Assembly (NCBI GenBank): GCA_013115135.1
Contig: JABANP010000015.1
Span: 248,001 to 312,000, forward strand
Length of the DNA stretch: 64,000 nucleotides
Direction: 5' to 3'
Source: Perkinsus olseni
Taxonomy: Eukaryota; Perkinsozoa; Perkinsida; Perkinsidae
Both the position numbers and the translations under genes were made by a program. Below, piece after piece: positions 32,754 to 43,144 of the stretch (position 1 is its first letter; every line of letters starts with the position of its first letter). The notes beneath the pieces are model-generated. The model did not search any database. It saw nothing but the letters and a program-made list of their open reading frames with translations, and was not told the DNA's origin.

Positions 32754-35700
32754 TCAGAAGGAGACTAAGTCGAGATCGTATCCCGTTTATGGGCCTAGTC
32801 TGCATAGCAGGCATGATTTGGCCTTCATTGGCGAGAAGGGAGCAATACACGATATATACTGTGGAGGTAGAGGGCACGCTTCATCGGAAAACATAGGCCT
32901 TCATCCATAGAGTCGTCGGCAACAGGCCTTGACTTGCCAAGATACGTGAGCAGTACCGTCTTTCATCACCCGCTGGAGAAGCTTCCCCCTGCACGAGGTG
33001 CATGTTGTTACTGCCGTCACATCCAAAAAAGTTATCATATCGTCATCGAATACCGAGAACAGCCTCACACACCCAACTCATACGCTACTCCAGAAATGAC
33101 GGGGCGTCATTGACGCCGAACGGATTGAAGTTCACTCATTGAAAACCTCATTCTGAGGATGCTGCGCCGGTAAATCACACAATCCCAGCGAAAAGCCCGC
33201 CTGAAAAGAGAGAAGGCCAGCCGAGAGTCAACCCACTCACAGCGAGCGTCACTGCTCAGTATATGCGTTCGGGCATAGCGCACTGAGAACAAGTCCATAA
33301 GCGAGCTTGAACTGATAAGCTGGCCTAGCCAGTCGGGGCGAGGCCATCCAGAAGAGCTCCGCAGCGGTGTCACATCGGAGGTCGAATCCGCGCCGAAAAT
33401 AATACCCACGGCCCCACCACATCGAGGAATGGCACTCAGGGTTTTAGCTCGATACGGTACACATTGTTGTAAGGTCAGAAGGGGCATATCATAGGCCGTC
33501 CATTCTATCGTGCAAGGCTTCGGCGTTTTCATAAGAGCGTTGGCAATGCTTTGCATCACACGTAGAACAGTTCCACGTCAGTGTAAGCACGCGAAAAGAG
33601 CAAAGTGAAATTGTGGAGTCCACAATGTTGACGCACATACTCGAAGTCTTGATCGGTCCGCGGTCACCGCGGATAATTGTCAACGTGAGCCGAGGAACGA
33701 CGAGCCCGCAAGATCAGTATCTTCGCCCAACATATCCAACGGTTTCAACGTATCCGCACCGGTCACTCGGAGATCGTCTCTGATTGCAACTGTGACTAAA
33801 GTCTAGTCCTCAAGTCTAATCAGCTAACCTTTTTTAACTTAGTGTCCGGTTACGACTTCAACTACTGGTTCTGAGTGGTTCTAACCGTTCGAATCGAACG
33901 TCACTAGCTCTCTGGTCCGCTGTGTCTCTGCCTCGACTTGCGCACGTGATTAGCAATAGATAGCTATCAGAAGTATTGAGCTTGACGACTGTGATGGTTG
34001 GTTCATAGATGGACGTGAACTCTCTCTATTTCAAGATTAAGGCGTTGCCAGCCGCAGCCATTCTCCAATGTCACCCCACGCGGGGTCGACGTCCATTCTG
34101 CGCTCTTCGTGAAAGGCTTCACCCCGCGACCGCGCGTCGGATCGTCGATTGCTACTATGGGTAATCGATGATAATAAGGCTGGCAACACAATACCAAAGG
34201 GAGACACAAGTATCAGATAATACTTGAGCGGCGACCAACAAGATTGACAGGAGTGCCAGCAATCCTCAAAAGAGTCCTCAGAAGACTCTACTTCCTTGCA
34301 CCGAACACCGCAAGTCTGCTCTTTCAGATTGATCCTTTGACGCATGCACACATAAGCTACGCTTTAGCCACCAGCGCACGCAATAAACTGTCTTCTTCGA
34401 CGCAATTTGCCGAACAGACTCCCATATATGGCGTGGCCCAGGCCGCGTGGGAGTGGTACTCATTTGGAGTATGCGAAGCTGGACCGACTACACTGAACTC
34501 GACGATCACCCAACGGGTGGTGACTGAGTGGCGGTGAAATGTGGATTAGATTCCATCGGTGGATGTGTCCGAGTTATGCATTGGCTACATTGGTGCTCGA
34601 CGATTTTGGCTCATACTCATAGTTGATTATACTGATAGTTGCGGATTAGTCGCTGTATTCCCTCGTTCCCCATCACCATTTTTTTTGTTTTCGCGTTTCG
34701 ATCATGTTCCACAGTGTGTACTGCACATGGTTAGGGATTTCGGGGTTGTTGAGGGATGATGCTGCCACTGGTTACAGCCCCTGACTCAGGGGCTCTGAGT
34801 GAATTGGTTGTAGTATGGGCGATGCGCCAATAGGCGTGTGGTCATCACACTGTGATGCCCCGGTGATAGGCGTTGCGTTGCCGAAGAGAGTCGATTCACA
34901 GGCAGTCAAGTTATAGAGCTATAAGAGCTGAGAGGCCTCGCCAAACAAGGTCGACCGGAGTTCAAAGACTCCTGCCACACAATGTACATCGAATAGAGGC
35001 ATAACGCATTGTGTAATGAGTGGGGCATATTACGGCCGAGTAATTACGCTAGCATTTTACACAACGGGAGTGCATCTGCAGTGTTCTCACTGGGCGTTTC
35101 CCAGCCGCGAGCTAATAGCAATGCCTGCCCTGAGATGAGGAGATACTAAGGCCCATGGCACCTGAGGTGCCGCACCTCCTTCGTCCTGGGCGAGAAGCCT
35201 ACTTGTGTTGTAGTCACCCACTTCACTGAACCCAAACACGCTGCTCAAGTAGTTAATACCCTTCGGATAACTTGTGTATGAGGTACTGCCGCTCGACGGG
35301 AGGAGTAGCGTCGAAATAAGAGAAGGAGTCTCTCTCAAAAACAAGTCTTATGGCAAACTGCCTACATTGAGCCAATAATGAAACACCCACTCGAACAATC
35401 ATCACGACTCTCAGATCACCATAAACTCGTCTCAAATAAAAGTAATACTAAGCGCAGTGTGCGCTTTGCACGCATGCGCACCGTTTCCGCTGCGCGCACG
35501 CAAAAGATAGACAATCGCTGCCTATAAAGAGACAGCCGTCACAACCCACACATCAGTCTTAGGCCGTTGGACGCATCACTTGCATGAAAACCAGTCAATA
35601 CTACATCAACACCGCGTTGAGTCTGTTAGTTCCACCGTATCTGTGCAACAAGCCATAACTACTCGGAAACAATGAAGTCTGTGTTGGTCCCTGCCGCGGT

Positions 35701-36062
35701 TCATAGAAAGATTGAAAGGTTGCCGCCGCTGATGCTCGAATGGATGGTACAAAAGCTGAGCGCTCTGTCGGGGGGCAGTTCCGTGCCTCTCCACTCGTTT
35801 TGGACCACTCGTGCGAGAACGTTACTCTCCAGAGTTCCGCCCGGTGGAGCCGATTGTGCGTTCGAGACCGGCCAAATCTCGAACCAAAAGGTGGCAAGTG
35901 CCTTGTCGGACAACTCGGGCGTTCCGTCCGCAACTCCTCAGTGACGCCCGCTCTCTTGCACGCAGGTACATAGCTGTCTCCTGGCGCGGGCGGAACATGA
36001 TTCTCCCTCGAGCAAATGCGTATCGTTTAACTGAGCAGCAGCATTTCAGTTCTCACTCGACC
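32754..36062. other. Long gene-poor region before carboxylesterase copy 3
   Basis: About 3.3 kb without a gene I can support. A 150-codon minus frame at 33107-33559 and several shorter ones have no motif, intron pattern or paralogue. There is a T-run near 34680, a short perfect palindrome (CGTTCGA, A, TCGAACG) near 33880-33900, and a GC-alternating stretch near 35465-35510. The last 130 bp are homologous to the 5' flank of copy 4. Confidence 0.5.
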
Positions 36063-38099
36063 ATGAGACTCAATCATCTCTCGCTCGCCATCTTGCTTCC
36101 GGATGTTGTCGCCTTTCAGCCAGTACAGATCACCAATGGTCCAATATCTGGACTTGTGGTACGGAAGAATACTACACTACAACAGCCTATCGTCCAGGAT
36201 GTGGAGATCTTCTACGGCATACGCTATGCGGAGCCTCCTTTAAAAAAACTCAGGTTTCGACCCCCTCAGCCCTACACCTCTGAAAAGTGGACCTGCACCC
36301 GCCCCATGGTCACGCCTGGAGCTTCATGTGTCCGACTGGCCTCGAACTTCCTAGGGGATACTGGAGATATCATTGGTCAGGAAGACTGCCTCTTCCTCAA
36401 TGTGCATCGGCCCTCAACTGCGGAGTGTGGTACCTCCCGACTTCCAGTCATGTTCTGGATTCATCGTGGGGGCTATGTCAATGGTCGTGGACTGTCAGAC
36501 AACGGTACCGCTTTGGCGGCGACACACAACGTTATTGTCGTCACGGTGAACTACAGGCTGGGCCACCTAGGATTCTTCGGTTCCCAGAGCTCCCTTTCAC
36601 AAGAAGGCACAACTGGCAATTGGGGGACCTTGGATACTCAGCTAGGTCTGAAGTGGGTCCAACAGAATATCGAGGCCTTTGGTGGGGATAAGAACAGAGT
36701 CATGTTATTCGGAGAGTCTGCCGGGGCGTTTACTGTTATGTGGCACATCGCAGCCCCGGGAAGTAAAGGCCTCTTCCACTCGGCCATTATGCAGTCTGGA
36801 ACGACTTCGACTCCGTTGTTCTTCCAGAATAAAGCCGACTCTTTCAGATATTACGACTGGGTAGCGACCGAACTTGCGGGCTGTCAAGATGCCAATGATC
36901 TCGATTGCCTCCGTCAAGTTGATCCTAAGAAATTGGCCATACCAGATGGAATCCGCTTCGACTCGGCTCGTGCGCCAACCTGGGCATCGACGTTGTTCCC
37001 GAACTTGCCTGTGGGTCCTACTGTCGACGGGGTAACACTACCCGACGTCCCCCTTCGTGTGGTCGAGAAGGGTGATCATAATGACGTCCCACTTATCGTA
37101 GGGTTCAACAGAGGTGAAGGCTCGCTGTTCGGCTTTCTTCTCCCGAGAGTGGTCCCGGGTCTCCGAATGCCCCTAAGAGAGTCGGGGCTTCGCAGAAGCC
37201 TGAACTACTTCTTGCAGAACGAGACCGCTGCCAAGGAAATCGAAAAGTTCTATCCTCTGGAGCAGTATTCCTCTGTCTACGGCCCCGACAACGGTCCCTT
37301 CGAACAGGCTTTCGCCTTCATGAGAGACTCCCTTTTTCACTGCCCTGGCAGACAACTCGCCGAAGCTCAGGTGAAGAAGGGCAAGTCCTCGACCTGGATG
37401 TATTCTTTCGACAAACCAGATCTCTTCGGTCAACTTGGAAGCTTTCAGCTCGGAATACTGTCTCCTGCATACGGGAATTTAACTGTGGCCCAGCTGAGCA
37501 ACTTCCACTCAGCCGAACTCCCATTCGTGTTCAAGGAATTCAGCGAAAACCCGGCTAACTTCTCTAGACCTTCGCTATCGTTAATCACTAAGTCATATAC
37601 GGCTCATCCTCCTCGCCACCCGGGTGACTCCTTCCATCGCATTAGCGATGCCTTCTCCTGCATGTGGACTCGTATGGCCTCCCATGGAAGTCCGACGGGT
37701 CCACAGCAACACTGCCCGGGGTTACCTGATGGAGCTATCCCTTCGTGGTTGCCTTACAACTCAAGCCTCAATGGCTCCCAGGCTCAGGGTGTCTACATGC
37801 ACATCGGCGATAAGTTGAGCATGCAGGCTTGGAGATCCAACAACATCTACCCCGATAATGAGATGCCGTCTATTGAACAATGTCAGTTATGGAATGAGCA
37901 CTCGTTTGAGTTCCGCAACCTTCGTGCCGATCTACCAGGAGTAACGACAGCATCTCCAACTACGCCTAGTCCCGCTCCTAACGCGCCGACTCTTGCTCCT
38001 ATCACGCCGACTCCTGCTCCTACCAGTCCTCTATCTTCTGCCCACCGCAGAGGAGGATATCTTCTGGTATTGTTCGGAATCCTGGCGCTGGTGTTATGA
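36063..38099 (+). CDS. Type-B carboxylesterase, copy 3 (intact)
   Basis: Predicted secreted or GPI-anchored serine esterase, 678 residues, no intron. The open frame extends further upstream, but the ATG at 36063 is chosen because it starts the signal peptide (MRLNHLSLAILL) shared with copy 4 and follows a CAG by 13 nt as in all copies. FYGIRYAEPP and EDCLFLNV lead to the triad: Ser219 in FGESAG, Glu352 in NRGEGSLF and His482 in NFHSAELPF. The oxyanion motif is IHRGGY, with Arg replacing the first Gly of the usual HGGG. The C-terminus has Thr/Pro/Ala repeats (APTLAPITPTPAPT), then basic residues and a hydrophobic end (YLLVLFGILALVL) fitting a GPI signal or membrane anchor. It pairs with copy 4 in coding sequence and both flanks. 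Substrate unknown. Confidence 0.95.
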   Translation: MRLNHLSLAILLPDVVAFQPVQITNGPISGLVVRKNTTLQQPIVQDVEIFYGIRYAEPPLKKLRFRPPQPYTSEKWTCTRPMVTPGASCVRLASNFLGDTGDIIGQEDCLFLNVHRPSTAECGTSRLPVMFWIHRGGYVNGRGLSDNGTALAATHNVIVVTVNYRLGHLGFFGSQSSLSQEGTTGNWGTLDTQLGLKWVQQNIEAFGGDKNRVMLFGESAGAFTVMWHIAAPGSKGLFHSAIMQSGTTSTPLFFQNKADSFRYYDWVATELAGCQDANDLDCLRQVDPKKLAIPDGIRFDSARAPTWASTLFPNLPVGPTVDGVTLPDVPLRVVEKGDHNDVPLIVGFNRGEGSLFGFLLPRVVPGLRMPLRESGLRRSLNYFLQNETAAKEIEKFYPLEQYSSVYGPDNGPFEQAFAFMRDSLFHCPGRQLAEAQVKKGKSSTWMYSFDKPDLFGQLGSFQLGILSPAYGNLTVAQLSNFHSAELPFVFKEFSENPANFSRPSLSLITKSYTAHPPRHPGDSFHRISDAFSCMWTRMASHGSPTGPQQHCPGLPDGAIPSWLPYNSSLNGSQAQGVYMHIGDKLSMQAWRSNNIYPDNEMPSIEQCQLWNEHSFEFRNLRADLPGVTTASPTTPSPAPNAPTLAPITPTPAPTSPLSSAHRRGGYLLVLFGILALVL

Positions 38100-38148
38100 G
38101 CAGAGTGTACCATTGTCTCTTCATCGCTTATCGAACACTATCAAGTAT

Positions 38149-38440
38149 CATTCTCTGTTTTCTGAAGATCAAGATTCATCAATGGTTCGACTATCTTCTT
38201 TCATCTCACGCTCAGCGTGACACGCTGCGAGCAGAAGGTTTCGTTCTCATGAGTGCGTTCTACGAAACCAATGGCACACCGAGTGGGAGAATGTTCCGCG
38301 CTGATATGAAAGGTCCGTCAAAAAAGAGTGTTAGGCCCAGGTAGCAACGGATATACGCATCTGGATGAATGCACGATTCTGCCACAGCACAACCCAATGC
38401 ATTCGGCGCTAATTATCAATCTTGGGTACTCAATGTCACT
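38149..38440 (+). repeat. Duplicated 3' flank of copy 3 (matches 42650-42915)
   Basis: About 290 bp downstream of copy 3 align with 42650-42915 downstream of copy 4, with small indels (an extra CAGCGTGACACGC-like stretch here). The shared block includes sequences such as GATTCATCAATGGTT and TCGGCGCTAATT. It shows that the copy 3/4 duplication carried a flank. An open frame runs through part of both blocks, but most differences change amino acids, so it is probably not coding. Confidence 0.8.
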
Positions 38441-40181
38441 ATTCACGACACGTGGCCTGCTCGACACAAGATCTAGTCGAAAGGAGAATAAGTCGTAACG
38501 TGTTCAAGGATCTATACCATTCAGAAGTCTATTTGGCGGGTAAGGGCGTCTATATGGGGGTCAAGGATTTCACGTTGGCGAGTGGAGACATCAGCAAATT
38601 GGCGGTAGGGTCGAGATGGGGGGATACAATTGGCGGATGAGGAAGTCATTTTAGCGGCAGGCCTCAAATAAGGAAATCAATTTAGCGAATTAGGCCCTCA
38701 GCGTCATCATTAAGGGAGTCAATTTCGCCGATAAGGATATCAATTGCACGGATCAACTTTGACCTGGAATCTTCGGACATCCAACTCCGCACGACGATCC
38801 GGGAAGCCGAGTGTCGCCGAGGTCAGGACAGAAACACCCACTTGCTCGTCCTTAGAGTGTAAGTCGTGTGTTGCTAGGTCGTAGTAGCTAGGAACAGTTT
38901 TGCTTGTCGATCGACGCATAGATCTCAGAGCCACCCATCAGAAGGCGGAAAAGAAGGAGCATTCTCAGGGCCTCGTGTTCCGGCGGCTCAACGAGGAGCA
39001 TCGCTCGGTCGGGCGTAAGCACTGAGGCCACGTATAAAACTGGCTAAAAGGGAGTATGTTATGCGCGGGAGTTCTATCCCATTTGAAATACGAAATACAA
39101 CTCCTGAAATGAGCTCGATACTTGCTCCTGTAGGTAGATCGACGTGAAATTCGCGGAGCAGAGAGTCAATCCACTGCACCGCGTTCCTGGCTTCAGGAGA
39201 GGTCTACGTGCTAGAGCGGCTCCTCCTCGCGGTAACCGTGACGGCGGGAGCGGCAAGCTAGGTGTGTGATGACAGTAACTCCCTACGTGGATTGCGCGCA
39301 CGCCAAGGCCAGTTCTACCATCACTATAATTGTCAGACTGAGTCTCTATAGTCTCTTTCCATCTACTCGTACGAGGCCAGTATCTTTATTGTGCTTCGCC
39401 GTCCCCTTCAAGCCAGCACGCATGCGCATAGCGTGAGTGACCTTTCTCTCTGTCCTCTGTGGTATCGTACCACTTGGACTGTGTCAAAGTCACAAAGTCA
39501 CTTTAGGTATTCTGGCGGCATTGGCTCGGCTTAGACTCCGGACTATAATCTGCAAACGTATATCGGATAACGGACGTTGTTGCGTTGAAACCCTCACAGG
39601 TGGAGCTTGCTCCCCCGCAATAGCTTAGCTATTTGGTCGCGTACCCCAATGAGCTGCGGGGAACACAGGAATCGCTCACTTCTGCCGGACTTATTGACTA
39701 GTATGGCATCTTCATCAGCTATTATCATCCTCATTTGCTAATGAATCACTGGCTCTAAAACGGATTCAGAGTTGTCACTGGGAAGGACCTTGCTGGAGCC
39801 TGGTTAATATGCCGGATGCACGCACTGGCGGGTGATCCAGCTGAGCGCTACAGGCTAGCGAGCGTACGTCTTTGAACATATTGTTAGATTTCGCAAGGAC
39901 TTCGATGGGGAGGCTAGTTTCAATGTCCTACTAGACAACCGCAACAATTTCTAGTGGTTGTCCGGCATCCACAACCCCAAACCTCTGCGTTATGGGACGT
40001 TCGAACGGGAGCAAGTGCCAAGTTGGGAAATCGAGAGGTTCCGTCCGCGCTTCGTCCGTTAGAAACCCTATTTCGCACGCGAGTGCATAGCTGTCGCCTA
40101 GCGCGAGCGGACTAGAATTCCCCCCGAGAAGACGTGCATCATTTAGTTGAACAGCGGCCGAATTTCAGTTTACACTTCATT
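38441..40181. other. Gene-poor spacer between carboxylesterase copies 3 and 4
   Basis: No supportable gene. The stretch 38570-38765 is built of loose, imperfect repeats around AGTCAATTT/GGCGGAT elements. A minus-strand frame at 38988-39179 is possible but unsupported. The last 140 bp before copy 4 align with the 5' flank of copy 3 and contain the CAG acceptor candidate at 40166-40168. Confidence 0.5.
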
Positions 40182-42191
40182 ATGAGACTCAATCACCTTT
40201 CGCTCGCCATCTTGCTGCCGGCTGCTGTTGCCTTTCAGCCAGTACAGATCGCCAACGGCCCGATATCTGGACTTGTGGTACAGAAAGATACTACACTACA
40301 GCAGCCTATCGAGCAAGATGTGGAGGTCTTCTTCGGAATCCGCTATGCTCAACCTCCCGTCGGGGAACTCAGGTTTCGACAACCTCAGCCCTACACCTCT
40401 GAGAGTTGGACCTCCACCCGTCCCATGGTTACGCCTGGAGCTTCATGTGTCCGAGTGGTCGCAAACTTTCTAGGAGACACCGGTGAAATAGAAGGTCAGG
40501 AAGACTGTCTCTTTCTCAATGTGTACAGGCCCTCAACTGCGGAGGATGGTACCTCACGACTCCCAGTCATGTTCTGGATTCATCGTGGGGGCTACGTCAA
40601 TGGTCGTGGAACCAAAAACAGTGGTACGGCATTGGCCGCGACACACAACGTTATTGTTGTCACGGTGAACTACAGGCTGGGCCACTTGGGGTTCTTCGGT
40701 TCCCAGAGCTCTCTTTCACAAGAAGGCACAACTGGCAATTGGGGGACCTTGGATACTCAGCTAGGTCTGAAGTGGGTCCAACAGAATATCGAGGCCTTTG
40801 GTGGGGATAAGAACAGAGTCATGTTGTTCGGAGAGTCCGCCGGGGCGTTTACTGTTATGTGGCACATCGCAGCCCCGGGAAGTAAAGGCCTCTTCCACTC
40901 GGCCATTATGCAATCTGGAACGACTTCGACTCCGTTGTTCTTCCAGAAAAAGGCAGACTCTTTCAGATATTACGACTGGGTAGCATCTGAACTTGCGGGC
41001 TGTCAAGATGCCGATGATCTCGATTGCCTCCGTCAAGTTGATCCTAAGAAATTGGCCATACCAGATGACATCCGCTTTGACTCGGCTCGTGCGCCAACCT
41101 GGGCATCGACGTTGTTCCCCAACTTGCCTGTGGGTCCTACTGTCGACGGGGTAACACTACCCGACGTCCCCCTTCGTGTGGTCGAGAAGGGTGATCATAA
41201 TGACGTCCCACTTATCGTAGGGTTCAACAGAGGTGAAGGCTCGCTGTTCGGCTTTCTTCTCCCGAGGGTGGTTCCGGGTCTCCAAATGCCCCTAACAGAG
41301 CAGGGGCTTCGCAGAACCCTAAACTACTTCTTGCAGAACGAGACCGCTGCCAAGGAAATCGAAAAGTTCTATCCTCTGGAGCAGTATTCCTCTGTCTACG
41401 GCCCCGAAAATGGTCCTTTTGAACAGGCTTTCTCCTTCATGAGAGACTCTCTTTTCCACTGCCCCGGTAGACAACTCGCCGAAGCTCTGGTGAAGAACGG
41501 CAAGTCCTCGACCTGGATGTATTCCTTCGACAAAGCAGATCTCTTCGGCCCGTTTGAGGGCTTTCAGCTCGGAAGACTGTCTCCTGCATACGGGAATTTA
41601 ACTGTGGCCCAGCTGAGCAACTTCCACTCAGCCGAAGTCCCACTCGTGTTCAAGGAATTCGGCGAAGACCCGGCTGATTTCTCTAGACCTTCGCTATCGT
41701 TAATAACTGATTCATATGTGGCCCATCCTCCTCGACAGCCGGGTGACGCCTTTCATCGCATTAGCGATGCCCTTTCCTGCATGTGGACTCATATGGCCTC
41801 CCATGGCAGTCCGACGAGTCCACAGCAACACTGCCCGGGGTTATCTGATGGAGCTATCCCTTCGTGGTTGCCTTACGATTCAAGCCTCGATGGCTCCCAG
41901 GCTCAGGGTGTCTACATGCACATCGGCGATGAGTTGGGCATGCGGCCTTGGAGATCCAACAACATCTACCCCGATAATGAGATGCCGTCTATTGAACAAT
42001 GTCAGTTATGGAATGAGCTCTCGTTTCAGTTCCGCAACCTCCGTGCCGATCTACCAGGAGTAACGACAGCATCACCAACTACGCCTACTCCCGCTCCTAC
42101 CACGCCGAGTCCTGCTTGCCAGTTCTTGAAGTCGTTCAACCCGTTGTTGTGGTTGGTCTTTTGTGGGTCGAGGGAGACGGTGACCGCCTGA
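40182..42191 (+). CDS. Type-B carboxylesterase, copy 4 (C-terminal anchor replaced)
   Basis: Predicted secreted esterase, 669 residues, no intron, start at 40182 (MRLNHLSLAILL). FFGIRYAQPP, EDCLFLNV, IHRGGYVNG, FGESAGA, NRGEGSLF and FHSAEVPLVF are present, so the catalytic Ser, Glu and His are kept; the oxyanion motif carries the same Arg as copy 3. After the Thr/Pro stalk (TPTPAPTTPSPA) the sequence departs from copy 3 and ends after about 22 novel residues with a weakly hydrophobic stretch (FLKSFNPLLWLVF). The original hydrophobic tail is about 400 bp downstream. The product may therefore be soluble rather than anchored. Confidence 0.93.
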   Translation: MRLNHLSLAILLPAAVAFQPVQIANGPISGLVVQKDTTLQQPIEQDVEVFFGIRYAQPPVGELRFRQPQPYTSESWTSTRPMVTPGASCVRVVANFLGDTGEIEGQEDCLFLNVYRPSTAEDGTSRLPVMFWIHRGGYVNGRGTKNSGTALAATHNVIVVTVNYRLGHLGFFGSQSSLSQEGTTGNWGTLDTQLGLKWVQQNIEAFGGDKNRVMLFGESAGAFTVMWHIAAPGSKGLFHSAIMQSGTTSTPLFFQKKADSFRYYDWVASELAGCQDADDLDCLRQVDPKKLAIPDDIRFDSARAPTWASTLFPNLPVGPTVDGVTLPDVPLRVVEKGDHNDVPLIVGFNRGEGSLFGFLLPRVVPGLQMPLTEQGLRRTLNYFLQNETAAKEIEKFYPLEQYSSVYGPENGPFEQAFSFMRDSLFHCPGRQLAEALVKNGKSSTWMYSFDKADLFGPFEGFQLGRLSPAYGNLTVAQLSNFHSAEVPLVFKEFGEDPADFSRPSLSLITDSYVAHPPRQPGDAFHRISDALSCMWTHMASHGSPTSPQQHCPGLSDGAIPSWLPYDSSLDGSQAQGVYMHIGDELGMRPWRSNNIYPDNEMPSIEQCQLWNELSFQFRNLRADLPGVTTASPTTPTPAPTTPSPACQFLKSFNPLLWLVFCGSRETVTA

Positions 42192-42603
42192 CGGTGAAGA
42201 CATGGTGTAAGTCTGTCTCTACACTTATTATGTTCGCGTGCTACTGTGATGCACGCGTGTTTTGCCGAGGCCGGGCAAAGGCCATTTTGCTAGTCAACCC
42301 CATGGAAGAAGTCCATGAGAAGAAAGTCTCAGATTTTCTTCATTTTGAACGTGTAGACAACGAGCTCTGTGCGTCTCCTCGTTCCACGGAGGAACGTGAG
42401 TATTCGCGCAGTCAATATATAGAAGTAGCTCAGTTGAATAGTTCACTTATACTTAATCAAAGTAGCCCTTTTCTTGGGACCTTGATAGGACTGAGTCCAA
42501 GGCGGCATACCCCCAACACTGCTCCTATCACGCCCATATCTTCTGCCCATCGCAGGGAAGGATTCTCTCTGATATCGTTCGTAATCCTGGCGCTGCTGGT
42601 ATG
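42114..42603 (+). other. About 400-bp insertion followed by the stranded copy 4 tail
   Basis: At about 42114 the sequence of copy 4 leaves its alignment with copy 3, and similarity resumes near 42516 with coding for TAPITPISSAHRR and a hydrophobic tail (SLISFVILALL). The copy 3 stop (TGA) is TGG here, so the tail frame reads on. The roughly 400 bp between are unlike anything else in the window. GAGTCC occurs near both ends (about 42107 and 42494) and might be a target-site duplication. No good donor and acceptor would remove the block in phase before the new stop at 42189, so I do not read it as an intron. Confidence 0.65.
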
Positions 42604-42649
42604 GGCAGAAGGTACCATTGTCTCTTCGCGGTTCATCAAAAACAACTAT

Positions 42650-42915
42650 TCATTTTCTGTTTTTTCAACATGTAGATTCATCAATGGTTTGACTATCTTC
42701 TTTCATCTCACGCTGCGAGCAGAAGGTTTCGTTCTCATCAGTGCGTTCTACGGGATCAATAACACACCGAGTGGGAGACTGTTCCGCGCTCATATGAAAG
42801 CTCCGTCAAAGAGCAATGTTCCGCAACGAATTTATTCTGGATGAATTTACGATTGCACCAGGGCACAATCTAGTGGATTCGGCGCTAATTGTCAATCTTG
42901 GGTGCTTAATGTCAT
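42650..42915 (+). repeat. Duplicated 3' flank of copy 4 (matches 38149-38440)
   Basis: Partner of the block downstream of copy 3. Differences are scattered substitutions and a few short indels. With the shared 5' flank (about 140 bp before each ATG) it defines a duplicated unit of roughly 2.4 kb. Confidence 0.8.
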
Positions 42916-43144
42916 TCTGAAATCAGATATAGTCAATCGTGAATGGTGCAAAAATAGGCCTGTCGAAGTTGTCAACCAGACCAGTTGTGGCCTGACAATT
43001 TTGAGCCAGACGTACTATGGGTGTGACATTCTCGAAGTCTTATTGTTATTTTCGGTTTCAGCACTGTCATCATTGCCTGCTCACCTGTCAAACTTGCACG
43101 GGAAATGGTGTAGTCTCAAGTTGCCAGCGTAGTTCTCCCTACTG

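Noticed and set aside
33107..33559. A 150-codon minus-strand frame in the gene-poor region
   Set aside because: No start context, motif, intron or paralogue, and composition resembles shuffled sequence; support is too weak to call a gene.
34601..34613. Similarity to the Perkinsus spliced leader (ATTTTGGCTCA)
   Set aside because: Only 11 bases match; the leader's 5' part and the expected donor GT after it are missing, so it is neither an SL RNA gene nor a relic leader.
38231..38341. Conserved small open frame in the duplicated 3' flanks of carboxylesterase copies 3 and 4
   Set aside because: Nearly all differences between the two blocks change amino acids, so there is no sign of selection for a protein; similarity is explained by recent duplication.
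38570..38765. Possible CRISPR-like or regular tandem repeat
   Set aside because: The repeats are irregular in length and spacing, with no constant unit; they look like degenerate low-complexity DNA.
42203..42520. Reading the copy 4 insertion as an intron from the GTAAGT at about 42205
   Set aside because: The copy 4 frame already stops at 42189-42191, before that donor, and no acceptor in phase precedes the old tail.
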